Part shown: one piece after another, positions 1 through 6,647 of the stretch
How positions within the stretch are numbered: the first letter of the stretch is position 1
Layout of the letters: every line of letters begins with the position of its first letter
Notes under the pieces: generated by a model
The model's database searches: none
Told to the model about the DNA's origin: nothing
What the model saw: the letters and a program-made list of their open reading frames with translations, nothing else
DNA from: Synergistaceae bacterium
GTDB taxonomy: Bacteria > Synergistota > Synergistia > Synergistales > Aminobacteriaceae
Length of the DNA: 11,207 bases
Assembly: GCA_031289165.1 (NCBI GenBank)
Contig: JAITPZ010000023.1
Span: 1 to 11,207, forward strand
Reading direction: 5' to 3'
Position numbers and translations under genes: made by a program

Positions 1-15
1 TCCTGTCACTGAGAA

Positions 16-399
16 TCAGGAAGCGGGGATCCAGCGGTAAAGAGTGGGCAGCGACACTCCGGGATTTGCCGCAATTTCTCGCGCGGGGACACCACTGGCA
101 GGGAGCTTTTTTGCGGAAGCTATTTTGCTGTCGGTCATAAGACGTTTTCGGCCTCCGATGCGTCCTATTGCTTTGGCTGCTCTGAGCCCTGCCTGTGTTC
201 TCTCAACGATCAGTTCACACTCCATTTCGGCTAAACTGGCCATAACGTGAAAGAAAAAGCGTCCGGCTGTCGTATGGGTGTCGATGCTATCCGTGAGACT
301 TCGGAAGTGTACACCGCGTTTTTTCAAATCTTCCGTAAGGGAGATAAGCTGTTTCAGACTACGCCCAAGCCTGTCCAGTTTTCAGACGACCAATGAATC
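16..399 (-). pseudogene. Truncated Pin/Hin-type serine recombinase remnant
   Basis: The translation matches the C-terminal two thirds of a DNA invertase/resolvase of the serine recombinase family. Visible blocks are KLDRLGRSLKQLI, RSLTDSID, GRFFFHVMASLAEME and ERTQAGLRAAK, followed by a C-terminal helix-turn-helix ending LPTLYRWIPAS. The family normally begins with about 55 more residues carrying the catalytic serine (GYARVS-type start). Nothing of that kind is present, because the preceding DNA is citC. In the recombinase frame the conserved VVWKLDR reads V-V-stop-K-L-D-R, so a TGA at about 385-383 replaces the Trp codon. It is therefore both truncated and interrupted and should be inactive. 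An open frame from a TTG at 327 remains, but it lacks the catalytic domain. Family recognition is confident; whether it came from a transposon resolvase or a phage invertase is unknown. Confidence 0.85.
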
Positions 400-1432
400 G
401 CAGGCGCTCCAGAACCGGCGCGGCCTCGGGGGAGTCGAGCCAGCGCCAGGTTGTGACAGGGACGAGTTTGCGGACGCTCTCGATTTTCCCCTCTCCGAGG
501 AGGGCGCGAACGCGGGATGCGCTGACGGGCGCGCCGTCGATCCGAACGCGTTCCAACTCCTCGACCGCTATGCCGTGTCGAGGAAGAAGGCGTTTCATCG
601 TCTCGTTGTAGACGTTCGTGACGGGGGAAAGGGGCTCGGTTCCCACGAAGCGCTTCGTTACGGAGAGCGCGGGGGCGATGCGGGTCGCGAAGATCGTCAG
701 GTCCAGCGTCGCGTGGACGGAGGCGAGTTCTTTTTCGTGCGTGAAATAAGAGGGAAAGGTCGCGGAAGAGACGGCGTAATCTCCCCCCCTGAGAATCACC
801 ACGTTGCCGAGGTCCGAGAGGCCCTCGCGAACGAGGCGAAAGCGGGCCTCGAAGGGAAATTCCGAGCGGTCCTCCTCGACCACGATGACATAGAGCCGCT
901 CGCTTGCGGAGGACGCCCTTTCGATGAGGTATCGGTGCCCCAGCGTGAAGGGGTTGCAGTTGACGACGACGCCGGAGATATTTTGGCCGGAGGCGCTTTG
1001 GGAATGTCCCGCCGCGCGTCGCGTCAGGTTGTCCAAAAATTCTTCCGCTCCCGGCTTTCCCCACTCCAGCAGGGCGGAGGACTCCGTCGCGGCTACGGGG
1101 CGAAATCCCAGGGAAGCGAAACGGGACGCATCCGAGGGTTTGGTGAAAAGAAAAAGATGCCATATCCCCGCGTCGGCGGCGTATCGGAGCAGCAGGGTCA
1201 GGAGTTCCGCGGTCAGGCCCTGCCCTTCGAGCTCCTCCCTTACGGCGACGCCCTGGAGGGTGCGCCCGACCAGCGACCCCGTGGCGACGAGCCGCTCATC
1301 GGAGGGGGGCGAGTCTTCGAACAGCCCCAGAACAACGTCCTCGCCCCCCGGAACGGAAAGTCCACGGGAGGCGAGGAGTTCGCCTCTCTGCGCGAGGTCC
1401 GACGGGGAGCGAAGAAGGCGTTCGACGTACAT
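359..1432 (-). CDS. citC: [Citrate (pro-3S)-lyase] ligase (citrate lyase synthetase)
   Basis: CitC uses ATP and acetate to acetylate the thiol of the phosphoribosyl-dephospho-CoA group on CitD, switching citrate lyase on. This protein has 357 residues, close to the usual 330-360. Residues about 1-125 look like the GNAT-like N-terminal domain (GVAVREELEGQGL at 61-73). The nucleotidyltransferase domain starts near 153, with the HIGH-type motif in NCNPFTLGHRYLIERA (158-173) and the family's C-terminal SASRVRALL (304-312). I chose ATG 1432, which gives MYVERLL just after the tctA stop (7 nt gap). Longer starts would lie inside tctA. Only a weak AGGT precedes this ATG, so translational coupling to tctA is likely. 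The last 13 codons (400-362) read through recombinase-derived DNA in another frame. The core motifs are upstream of that junction and intact. Confidence 0.9.
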   Translation of the reverse strand: MYVERLLRSPSDLAQRGELLASRGLSVPGGEDVVLGLFEDSPPSDERLVATGSLVGRTLQGVAVREELEGQGLTAELLTLLLRYAADAGIWHLFLFTKPSDASRFASLGFRPVAATESSALLEWGKPGAEEFLDNLTRRAAGHSQSASGQNISGVVVNCNPFTLGHRYLIERASSASERLYVIVVEEDRSEFPFEARFRLVREGLSDLGNVVILRGGDYAVSSATFPSYFTHEKELASVHATLDLTIFATRIAPALSVTKRFVGTEPLSPVTNVYNETMKRLLPRHGIAVEELERVRIDGAPVSASRVRALLGEGKIESVRKLVPVTTWRWLDSPEAAPVLERLRFIGRLKTGQAWA

Positions 1433-1439
1433 GAGGGAC

Positions 1440-2954
1440 CTACGCGTCCGCGGCGGCGCTTTTCTTCTTTTGCCTCCAGTCCGAGATGAAGGGCCAGGCG
1501 ATGGAGAGCACCGCGAGCAGCCACAGCACGTTGCAGATGGAGGAACGGAAGAATATCGCTCCGCTGCCGTCACTCATTAAAAGCGCCTGACGGAACGACT
1601 GCTCCATGGACGCCCCGACCACAACCGCCAGAATCAGCGGGGCCGTCGGGATTTTATAGCACTTCATGAAGTATCCCAGAAGCCCCAGGAGCGTCAGCAG
1701 AACGAACTCGGACGCGCTGTAGTTGATCGTGTAGACGCCGAGGAACGCCATTCCGATGACGAGCGGATACAGCACCCGCGGGGGGACGGCGAGCACTCGA
1801 ACCAGAAGACCCGCCAGAGGGATGTTGATGATCGCGCAGATGACGTTGGCGAGGAAGAGGGAGGCGATGACGCCCCACGCGATCTCCGGGTTGTGCTGGA
1901 ACAGGAGCGGGCCGGGCTGGAGTCCGTAGATCATCAGGGCCCCCAGCATGACGGCCGTGGTGCCCGAGCCGGGAACCCCCAGCGTGAACATGGGGATCAT
2001 CGCGCCGATGGAGCAGGCGTTGTTCGCGGCCTCGGGCGCGGCAAGCCCCTCGATGGCTCCCCTGCCGAACTCCTCGGGGTGTTTGGAGAGCTGCTTTTCG
2101 TTATTGTAGGACATCATCGCGGCGATGGTTCCGCCCGCTCCGGGAAGCACCCCGATGAAAAAACCGATGGGCGTCTGGCGCAGCATGGGCAGCCAGCAGC
2201 GCCTCCAGTCCTCCCAGGAGATCCAGATGCGCCCGAACTTTTTCTGAACGTGCGCCTCGCCCTTCGTGCGGAGGGTCTGGTATTCGTGCAGAATCTCTCC
2301 CAGGCCGTAGACCCCGATGATGACGACCACGAAGTCGATGCCGCTCTGAAGCTCTACCGTCCCGAAGGTGAACCGCTGGACGCCGCTCTGAAGGTCGATG
2401 CCGACGGTCGTGAGCGCGAGCCCGATGAACATGGAGATGAGCCCCCTGAGAAGCGCCTCCTTCGAGATGGCGGCCGTCGCGGCGAGCGCGAAGATCATCA
2501 GCACGAAGTACTCGGGCGGGCCGAAGCGGAGCGCGAAGCGCGCGACGGGGACGGCGATGGCGACGAAGGCCACGCAGGAGATCAGCCCGCCGATGAAGGA
2601 GGCGATGGCGGAGATGGCCAGCGCGGCCTCCGCCCGCCCCTGTTGGGCCATGGGGTAGCCGTCGAAGCAGGAGGCGACTGCGGCGCCGTCGCCGGGGATG
2701 TTGAGTAGTATCGAGCTGCGGGAGCCGCCGAACATGGCCCCGTAATAGACGGCGCACATGGTGATAAGCGCCATCTCCGCCGGCATGACGAAAGTGAGCG
2801 GCAGCAGAAGGGCGATGCCCGTGGAGGGCCCGAGGCCGGGCAGCATCCCCAGAACGGTTCCGAGCGCGGAGCCGACGATCATCATTCCGAAGTTCTGCCA
2901 CTTCATCGCGACGGAAAAACCAAACATGAGGTTGCTGATCACGCTGGTGTCCAT
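1440..2954 (-). CDS. tctA: TTT transporter large membrane subunit TctA
   Basis: This is the large, multi-spanning subunit of a tripartite tricarboxylate transporter. It imports a carboxylate delivered by the binding protein TctC, driven by an ion gradient. It has 504 residues, the normal size for the family, and is strongly hydrophobic with roughly 10-12 membrane segments. Two related GxxPGxG-type motifs stand out: GMLPGLGPSTG (36-46) and GVLPGAGGT (268-276), matching the inverted internal repeat known for TctA. The family signature EGLAAPEAANNA (302-313) follows, then PMFTLGVPGSGTTAVMLG. The chosen ATG at 2954 lies 1 nt after the tctB stop and has a GGGAGG ribosome site in the right place, so the two are co-translated. 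citC follows immediately. The substrate cannot be read from the sequence; citrate is inferred from the lyase genes. Confidence 0.95.
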   Translation of the reverse strand: MDTSVISNLMFGFSVAMKWQNFGMMIVGSALGTVLGMLPGLGPSTGIALLLPLTFVMPAEMALITMCAVYYGAMFGGSRSSILLNIPGDGAAVASCFDGYPMAQQGRAEAALAISAIASFIGGLISCVAFVAIAVPVARFALRFGPPEYFVLMIFALAATAAISKEALLRGLISMFIGLALTTVGIDLQSGVQRFTFGTVELQSGIDFVVVIIGVYGLGEILHEYQTLRTKGEAHVQKKFGRIWISWEDWRRCWLPMLRQTPIGFFIGVLPGAGGTIAAMMSYNNEKQLSKHPEEFGRGAIEGLAAPEAANNACSIGAMIPMFTLGVPGSGTTAVMLGALMIYGLQPGPLLFQHNPEIAWGVIASLFLANVICAIINIPLAGLLVRVLAVPPRVLYPLVIGMAFLGVYTINYSASEFVLLTLLGLLGYFMKCYKIPTAPLILAVVVGASMEQSFRQALLMSDGSGAIFFRSSICNVLWLLAVLSIAWPFISDWRQKKKSAAADA

Positions 2955-2955
2955 G

Positions 2956-3465
2956 TTATACTCCCCCTCCCGAAATCCACGAGACCCAACCGCCGATCTC
3001 CTCCATGTTGAAGGAGGGCAGCATGATGTCGAACACGTAAACGAACGTGCCCCAGAGCGCAAACGTGAAAACCAGGGTGATGACGATGTTGGAAACCCAG
3101 CGTTTGGGCTCGTTGACCAGGGTCAGAAGGAGAAACATGAAGGCGAGCGTGGAGACGATGTATCCAAAGGGCTCGAAGGCGAATCCGTACGCCCCGCAAA
3201 GGACGACGGTGCCCACGATGAGTTTGATACAGCCCGGATCCCGGGGCTTCGGTTTGGCTTCCGCGTGTCCCGCCGTCTTTTTTCTGTCGATCGCCAAAGT
3301 GGCGACACCAAGGGCGATCAGAAAAAAGCTGATTCCCAGCGGAAAAACGCGGGGCGCCCAGGGGTTTCCTATAGTTGCGTTTCTAATCTGAAGGGTCTCT
3401 GCGCCGTAAAGGGTTCCCAGAATGACGCTGAACAGCCCGACCGTGGCATCTCTTCTCATAGGCAT
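2956..3465 (-). CDS. tctB: TTT transporter small membrane subunit TctB
   Basis: This 169-residue membrane protein has the size and layout of TctB. One hydrophobic segment lies near the N-terminus (about 7-25) and another at about 40-60. A charged cytoplasmic-type linker follows (DRKKTAGHAEAKPKPRDPG), then two more hydrophobic stretches at about 80-115 and 128-150. TctB is poorly conserved, so identification rests on length, topology and position between tctC and tctA. It partners TctA in the membrane. The ATG at 3465 has a good AGAGGTGA ribosome site about 3 nt upstream. A second ATG two codons later (3459) is possible. The stop is 1 nt before tctA. A terminator-like hairpin lies upstream, between this gene and tctC. 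Confidence 0.88.
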   Translation of the reverse strand: MPMRRDATVGLFSVILGTLYGAETLQIRNATIGNPWAPRVFPLGISFFLIALGVATLAIDRKKTAGHAEAKPKPRDPGCIKLIVGTVVLCGAYGFAFEPFGYIVSTLAFMFLLLTLVNEPKRWVSNIVITLVFTFALWGTFVYVFDIMLPSFNMEEIGGWVSWISGGGV

Positions 3466-3520
3466 TGTTCACCTCTTAAAAGCGAATAGGATTTTTGCGT
3501 ATAAAGCAGGATGAGGGATA

Positions 3521-3553
3521 TAAAAAGACTCCCCCGCAGGAGAGGAGGGAGCC
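3521..3553 (-). terminator. Intrinsic terminator/attenuator between tctC and tctB
   Basis: On the minus strand a 9-bp stem (GGCTCCCTC with GGGGGAGTC, including two G-U pairs) encloses a 9-nt loop and is followed by TTTTTAT. It sits 23 nt after the tctC stop and about 55 nt before tctB. This is a standard Rho-independent shape in an intra-operon position. The likely effect is partial termination, giving more binding protein than membrane subunits. Confidence 0.72.
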
Positions 3554-3576
3554 GAAATCAGCAAAATTCCGCTGTC

Positions 3577-4551
3577 TTATTGCGCCTGCTGATAAAGACC
3601 GATGGCCTCCAGCAGGCTCTTGTACTCCTCGTTCGTCTTTTCGAGGAACGCGGCGAAGTCGGACGAGCCCATGAATACCTGAGTCCAGCCGTTGCGCGTG
3701 CAAATTTCCGCCCACTCCGGGGTCTCGCTCATCTGCCTGAGGGCGTTTTCCATGAAGGAGCGCGCCTCTTCCGACATATTGGGAACGCCGAAAATACCGC
3801 GCCAGTTGACGAAGGTCGCGTTCACGCCCTGCTCTATGAGGGTGGGAACCTGAGCGAGCGGGCCCTCTTTGATGCGCTCGGGCGAGGTCAGCGCCAGCAC
3901 GCGGACGTCTCCGGCCTCCAGAGGGCCGACGACCTCGGCCATGCCGGTGGTGTAGACGTCTATGTGTCCGCCCAGAAGTGCCGCCAGCGCCTCGCCGCCC
4001 TGGAAGGCGATGTAGGGGATGTCCTTAACTTCGACGCCGGCCGCCTTGGCTGCGTGCAGGAACTGAATGTGATCCATGCTGCCGGGGGAAGAGGTCCCGC
4101 CGAGTTTGACGCTCTTCGGATCCTTTTTCAGGGCGTCGAACAGATCGCCGATGGTCTTGTAGGGAGAGTCATCAGGCACGGCGAAGGCCCCGAAGTCGTT
4201 GATGAGCATAGCGAGAGGCGTCACGTTTTTGTAGCTCAGCTCGGTCTGTCCCGTGAGGTTGATGAGCAACAGGGGAGGGGAGTAGACCGTGATCGTGTGG
4301 GGGTCCTTTTTGGCGTTGATGTAGGCCAGCGCCACGCCGCCGCCGCCGCCCGGCTTGTTGATGACGGGCATGGCCCTGCTGATGATTCCCTTCTCCGTAA
4401 GCACTCTCGCCACCATGCGCATGGTGGTGTCCCACCCGCCTCCGGGGCCCGCCGGCGCGATACACTCGAAATTCCTGCTCGGAAAGGCCGCCAATGCCGA
4501 ACTCGCGAAAACCGCCGTCAATAACGCCGCAACTGCCAATTTCCTGAACAT
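3577..4551 (-). CDS. tctC: TTT transporter periplasmic solute-binding protein TctC
   Basis: The extracytoplasmic binding protein of the TTT system captures the carboxylate and hands it to TctAB. It has 324 residues with a Sec signal peptide: FRK, a hydrophobic core (LAVAALLTAVFASS) and a probable cleavage after ALA at 21. There is no lipobox Cys. Family features follow: IAPAGPGGGWDTTMRMVARVL (30-50), a PVINKPGGGGGVALAYI block, and LGGTSSPGSMDHIQ further on. I chose ATG 4551 because AAGGAGGG lies 8 nt upstream and the signal peptide begins there. An in-frame ATG at 4608 would add 19 unlikely residues. It lies 53 nt after the GntR gene, whose stop overlaps no promoter I can support, so both probably share a transcript. 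Export suggests a periplasm, meaning a diderm envelope, though tethered forms exist elsewhere. Confidence 0.93.
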   Translation of the reverse strand: MFRKLAVAALLTAVFASSALAAFPSRNFECIAPAGPGGGWDTTMRMVARVLTEKGIISRAMPVINKPGGGGGVALAYINAKKDPHTITVYSPPLLLINLTGQTELSYKNVTPLAMLINDFGAFAVPDDSPYKTIGDLFDALKKDPKSVKLGGTSSPGSMDHIQFLHAAKAAGVEVKDIPYIAFQGGEALAALLGGHIDVYTTGMAEVVGPLEAGDVRVLALTSPERIKEGPLAQVPTLIEQGVNATFVNWRGIFGVPNMSEEARSFMENALRQMSETPEWAEICTRNGWTQVFMGSSDFAAFLEKTNEEYKSLLEAIGLYQQAQ

Positions 4552-4604
4552 CCTTTTTCCCTCCTTGAGATATAACCCGTTTGGGGTTTTGAAAAACAAA
4601 CGAA

Positions 4605-5279
4605 TCAATCTGAAACATGTGCGCTTCGGTATCGCTTGCAGACCTCCAGCGCCCCTTCGAGGTGTTCGAACACGAGAGCGCCCACCCGTTCGATTTCCCT
4701 GGCCTCTATGGCGCCCAGAATCTCGGAGTGCTGGCGGATCACTTCCTGCTGACGCCCGGGGTCCGAGAGAGTGACCTTGCGGTAACGACGGAGCTGGTCG
4801 CGGTAGCTGGCGATCAGCTGTTTGACCCTCGGCAGGCGTCCCGCCTCGACGATGGTGTTTGTAAAAAGCTCGTTGATGAGGAAGTACTCTTCCAATTTTT
4901 TTCCCGTGAGGCGGCTCTCGGCCTCCTGAATACAGCGTCTGGCCTTTTCGAGTTCCTCCGGCGTGATCCGCAGCGCCGCGGACCGAAAAACCATGACCTC
5001 GAGAGCCTGGCGTATCATGTAGATTTCGATGATCTCCGAGATGTCGATGTTACGGACGACGACCCCCCGCCTGGGAAGGGATTCGACGAGCCCGTCGGCC
5101 TCCAGCATCCGTATGGCCTCGCGGATGGGCGTGCGGCTCACATTGAGCTTCACGGCGAGTTCGGACTCGTTCAGCCGCTCTCCGCTCGAAATTTCACCGG
5201 AGCCTATCGCGTTTTTCAGGTACTCGTACACCAGTTCCCTGATCGGTTTGACATCCTCTATCGCGATCATCTGCGCCAT
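4605..5279 (-). CDS. GntR-family (FadR/FCD subfamily) transcriptional regulator
   Basis: This 224-residue protein is a one-component DNA-binding regulator. Residues about 10-76 form the GntR winged helix-turn-helix, with LNESELAVKLNVSRTPIREAIRMLEADGLVE and the wing PRRGVVVRNID. Residues about 80-215 form an all-helical FCD effector domain. FCD proteins often bind a carboxylate through a metal held by Asp and three His (DxxxH, then two later His). The DxxxH element reads NELFT here, so Asp is Asn and the first His is Thr. The later His in RQHSEIL and FEHLEGA remain. It is the first gene of the transporter operon and divergent from citDEF, so it is the natural candidate to bind the palindromes at 5334-5379. 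The activator or repressor role and the effector are inferred. The start is ATG 5279; ATG 5270 is an alternative. Confidence 0.9.
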   Translation of the reverse strand: MAQMIAIEDVKPIRELVYEYLKNAIGSGEISSGERLNESELAVKLNVSRTPIREAIRMLEADGLVESLPRRGVVVRNIDISEIIEIYMIRQALEVMVFRSAALRITPEELEKARRCIQEAESRLTGKKLEEYFLINELFTNTIVEAGRLPRVKQLIASYRDQLRRYRKVTLSDPGRQQEVIRQHSEILGAIEAREIERVGALVFEHLEGALEVCKRYRSAHVSD

Positions 5280-5335
5280 TTTCGCCCCGCCTGCCTCTAC
5301 CGAATATCTCCCGAATCAGTTTCCCTGAATTATTC

Positions 5336-5364
5336 TTGACTCTGCATACAGAATACAGTATTCT
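5336..5364 (+). promoter_or_regulatory. Promoter of citDEF
   Basis: TTGACT (5336-5341), a 17-nt spacer and TATTCT (5359-5364) form a sigma70-type promoter. Transcription would start near 5371, giving a leader of about 84 nt before citD. The -35 box lies in the outer inverted repeat and the -10 box in the inner palindrome. Confidence 0.65.
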
Positions 5365-5377
5365 CTTTTGGAGTCAA
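5350..5377 (-). promoter_or_regulatory. Promoter of the GntR-tctCBA-citC operon
   Basis: On the minus strand the same hexamers recur: TTGACT (5377-5372), a 16-nt spacer and TATTCT (5355-5350). The start point would be near 5343, about 63 nt ahead of the GntR gene. It overlaps the citDEF promoter almost completely, so the two should compete for RNA polymerase. Confidence 0.6.
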
Positions 5378-5454
5378 GAGGTTAAATTTGCGTATTGTAA
5401 TGAAACATCGGATAGTCGTCGTGATTTGTTTTTTCGATTTTCGGAGGTGGTGTC

Positions 5455-5745
5455 GTGCTGTTCAAAAAAGCTCAGGCGGGGACGCTGGAGTCGTCCGACT
5501 GCATGGTCGTGGTCTCGCCCGCCGAGACCTGTATCCTGGAGTACAGCGGTCAGAACGAGACAATATTTAAAAGGAGAACCGAGCGCATCGTTAGGGAAAT
5601 CGCGGAGCGTTACGCGCCCGGAGCGTCGGTTCAGATACAGGATCGGGGCGCCCTCGAGGTCACGTTGCGCGCGCGGATCGAGACGGCGTTCGAGCGCGCC
5701 TCGAAAGAAGATCTGAAAGAAGATCCGGCAGGAGAGCCGAAATGA
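5455..5745 (+). CDS. citD: Citrate lyase acyl carrier protein (gamma subunit)
   Basis: CitD carries the 2'-(5''-phosphoribosyl)-3'-dephospho-CoA arm that shuttles acetyl and citryl groups between CitF and CitE. The 96-residue length is typical. The attachment motif GTLESSD is present at 9-15. By comparison with known CitD proteins the modified serine is the first one, S13. The family block DRGALEVTLRARIETA lies near 63-78. The start is GTG 5455 with GGAGG 7 nt upstream; no in-frame ATG fits better. Its stop overlaps the citE start in an ATGA. It is the first gene of the lyase operon, behind a leader of about 84 nt. The acidic tail after about residue 83 (KEDLKEDPAGEPK) is not part of the conserved fold. 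Confidence 0.93.
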   Translation: MLFKKAQAGTLESSDCMVVVSPAETCILEYSGQNETIFKRRTERIVREIAERYAPGASVQIQDRGALEVTLRARIETAFERASKEDLKEDPAGEPK

Positions 5746-6647
5746 AGGCAGCGGGAAAGGGGCATCCCTGCCGGTCCATGCTCTACATGCCCGGCAACAA
5801 TCCGGGGATGATGCAGCACGTTCCGGCGTTTGGGGCGGACAGCGTGCTGCTTGACCTCGAGGACGCGGTCGCCGAGCGGGAGAAGGACGCGGCGCGGCGT
5901 CTCGTGGCGCACTTTGTGAGGGAGATCGACTTTGGAGGCGTTGTCGTGACGGTGCGCGTCAACGGCGCCGACACACCCCACTTTGAGAGGGACCTGGAGG
6001 AGATCATCCCGTCGGCCCCCGCGGCGGTTCGCATTCCGAAGTGTCACTCGCCGGAGGACGTGAAGCGCGCCGACGCCGCCATCGGCCGCATCGAACGGGA
6101 GCAGGGGATGCCGCCCGGCGGCGTTCGGATCCACGCGATGCTGGAGACGGCTCACGGCATCGAACACGCTTTCGAAATCGCGCGGGCCGCGGAGCGGGTG
6201 GAGGCGCTTACGCTCGGCGGCCAGGACCTGACCGCCGACATGGGAGTGCAGAAGACGCGCGACGGTGCGGAGCTTTTCTACGCCCGCGGGCGCATTGTGA
6301 TGGCGGCGAAGGCCGCGGGATTGATGGTATTCGATACGGTGTGGACCGACATCGATGACGCGGAGGGCTTGAAGAGCGAGGCAGAGCTTGCGGCCCGTCT
6401 GGGCTTTACGGGAAAGGCCGCGATTCACCCCGCGCAGATCGACGCGATCCACGAGGCGTGGCGTCCCGACGCGCGGGAACTTCGCCGGGCGTTCCGCATC
6501 GTCGAGGCCGCGGAGCGTGCCGAGCGCGAGGGGAAAGGCGTCATCTCCGTCGACGGGCGCATGGTCGATGGGCCCATCGTCGTGCGCGCGTTTACCCTCA
6601 TTCGACTGGGCCATCTTTATGGAATAAACGAGGAGGCAGACCTGTGA
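5742..6647 (+). CDS. citE: Citrate lyase beta subunit (citryl-ACP lyase)
   Basis: CitE cleaves citryl-ACP to oxaloacetate and acetyl-ACP, the carbon-carbon bond-breaking step of citrate lyase. It has 301 residues, normal for the HpcH/HpaI aldolase superfamily (TIM barrel). The N-terminal RSMLYMPGNNPGM (11-23), LLDLEDAV (36-43) and VRVNG (71-75) are diagnostic. Probable Mg2+ ligands are E135 in MLETAHGI and D162 in GGQDLTADMG. GKAAIHPAQI near 224-233 is also typical. The ATG at 5742 overlaps the citD stop by 4 nt and has GGAGAG upstream; the end overlaps the citF GTG by 4 nt. Free-standing CitE-like proteins exist, but with citD and citF on both sides this is the true lyase subunit. Citramalate lyase is built from homologous subunits and cannot be excluded as the substrate class. 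Confidence 0.94.
   Translation: MKAAGKGHPCRSMLYMPGNNPGMMQHVPAFGADSVLLDLEDAVAEREKDAARRLVAHFVREIDFGGVVVTVRVNGADTPHFERDLEEIIPSAPAAVRIPKCHSPEDVKRADAAIGRIEREQGMPPGGVRIHAMLETAHGIEHAFEIARAAERVEALTLGGQDLTADMGVQKTRDGAELFYARGRIVMAAKAAGLMVFDTVWTDIDDAEGLKSEAELAARLGFTGKAAIHPAQIDAIHEAWRPDARELRRAFRIVEAAERAEREGKGVISVDGRMVDGPIVVRAFTLIRLGHLYGINEEADL

Larger units (their letters stand above)
5334..5379. promoter_or_regulatory. Nested dyad operator in the divergent control region
   Basis: An outer perfect 9-bp inverted repeat, TCTTGACTC (5334-5342) and GAGTCAAGA (5371-5379), surrounds an inner 15-bp palindrome AGAATACAGTATTCT (5350-5364) with 7-bp arms and a single central base. Their centres are 5356.5 and 5357. 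ATACAG also occurs as a direct repeat 7 nt apart (5346 and 5353). The inner palindrome covers the -10 boxes of both promoters, so one bound dimer could control both. GntR-type operators are short palindromes of this size, but the match to a particular regulator is inferred. Confidence 0.7.

Noticed and set aside
278..1489. Long plus-strand open frame opposite citC
   Set aside because: It is the antisense shadow of a well-supported GC-rich gene, with no family resemblance and no ribosome site of note.
1433..1573. Longer citC start at 1573, inside tctA
   Set aside because: It would add 47 residues of Arg/Ser/Pro-rich sequence unlike CitC and overlap tctA; ATG 1432 sits right after the tctA stop.
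4574..4588. Small hairpin AACCC/GGGTT between the GntR gene and tctC
   Set aside because: Only 5 bp with no T-run; too weak to call a terminator.
4570..4599. Possible separate minus-strand promoter for tctC (TTGTTT, 18 nt, TTATAT)
   Set aside because: Transcription would begin inside the tctC ribosome binding site, so it could not give a usable leader.
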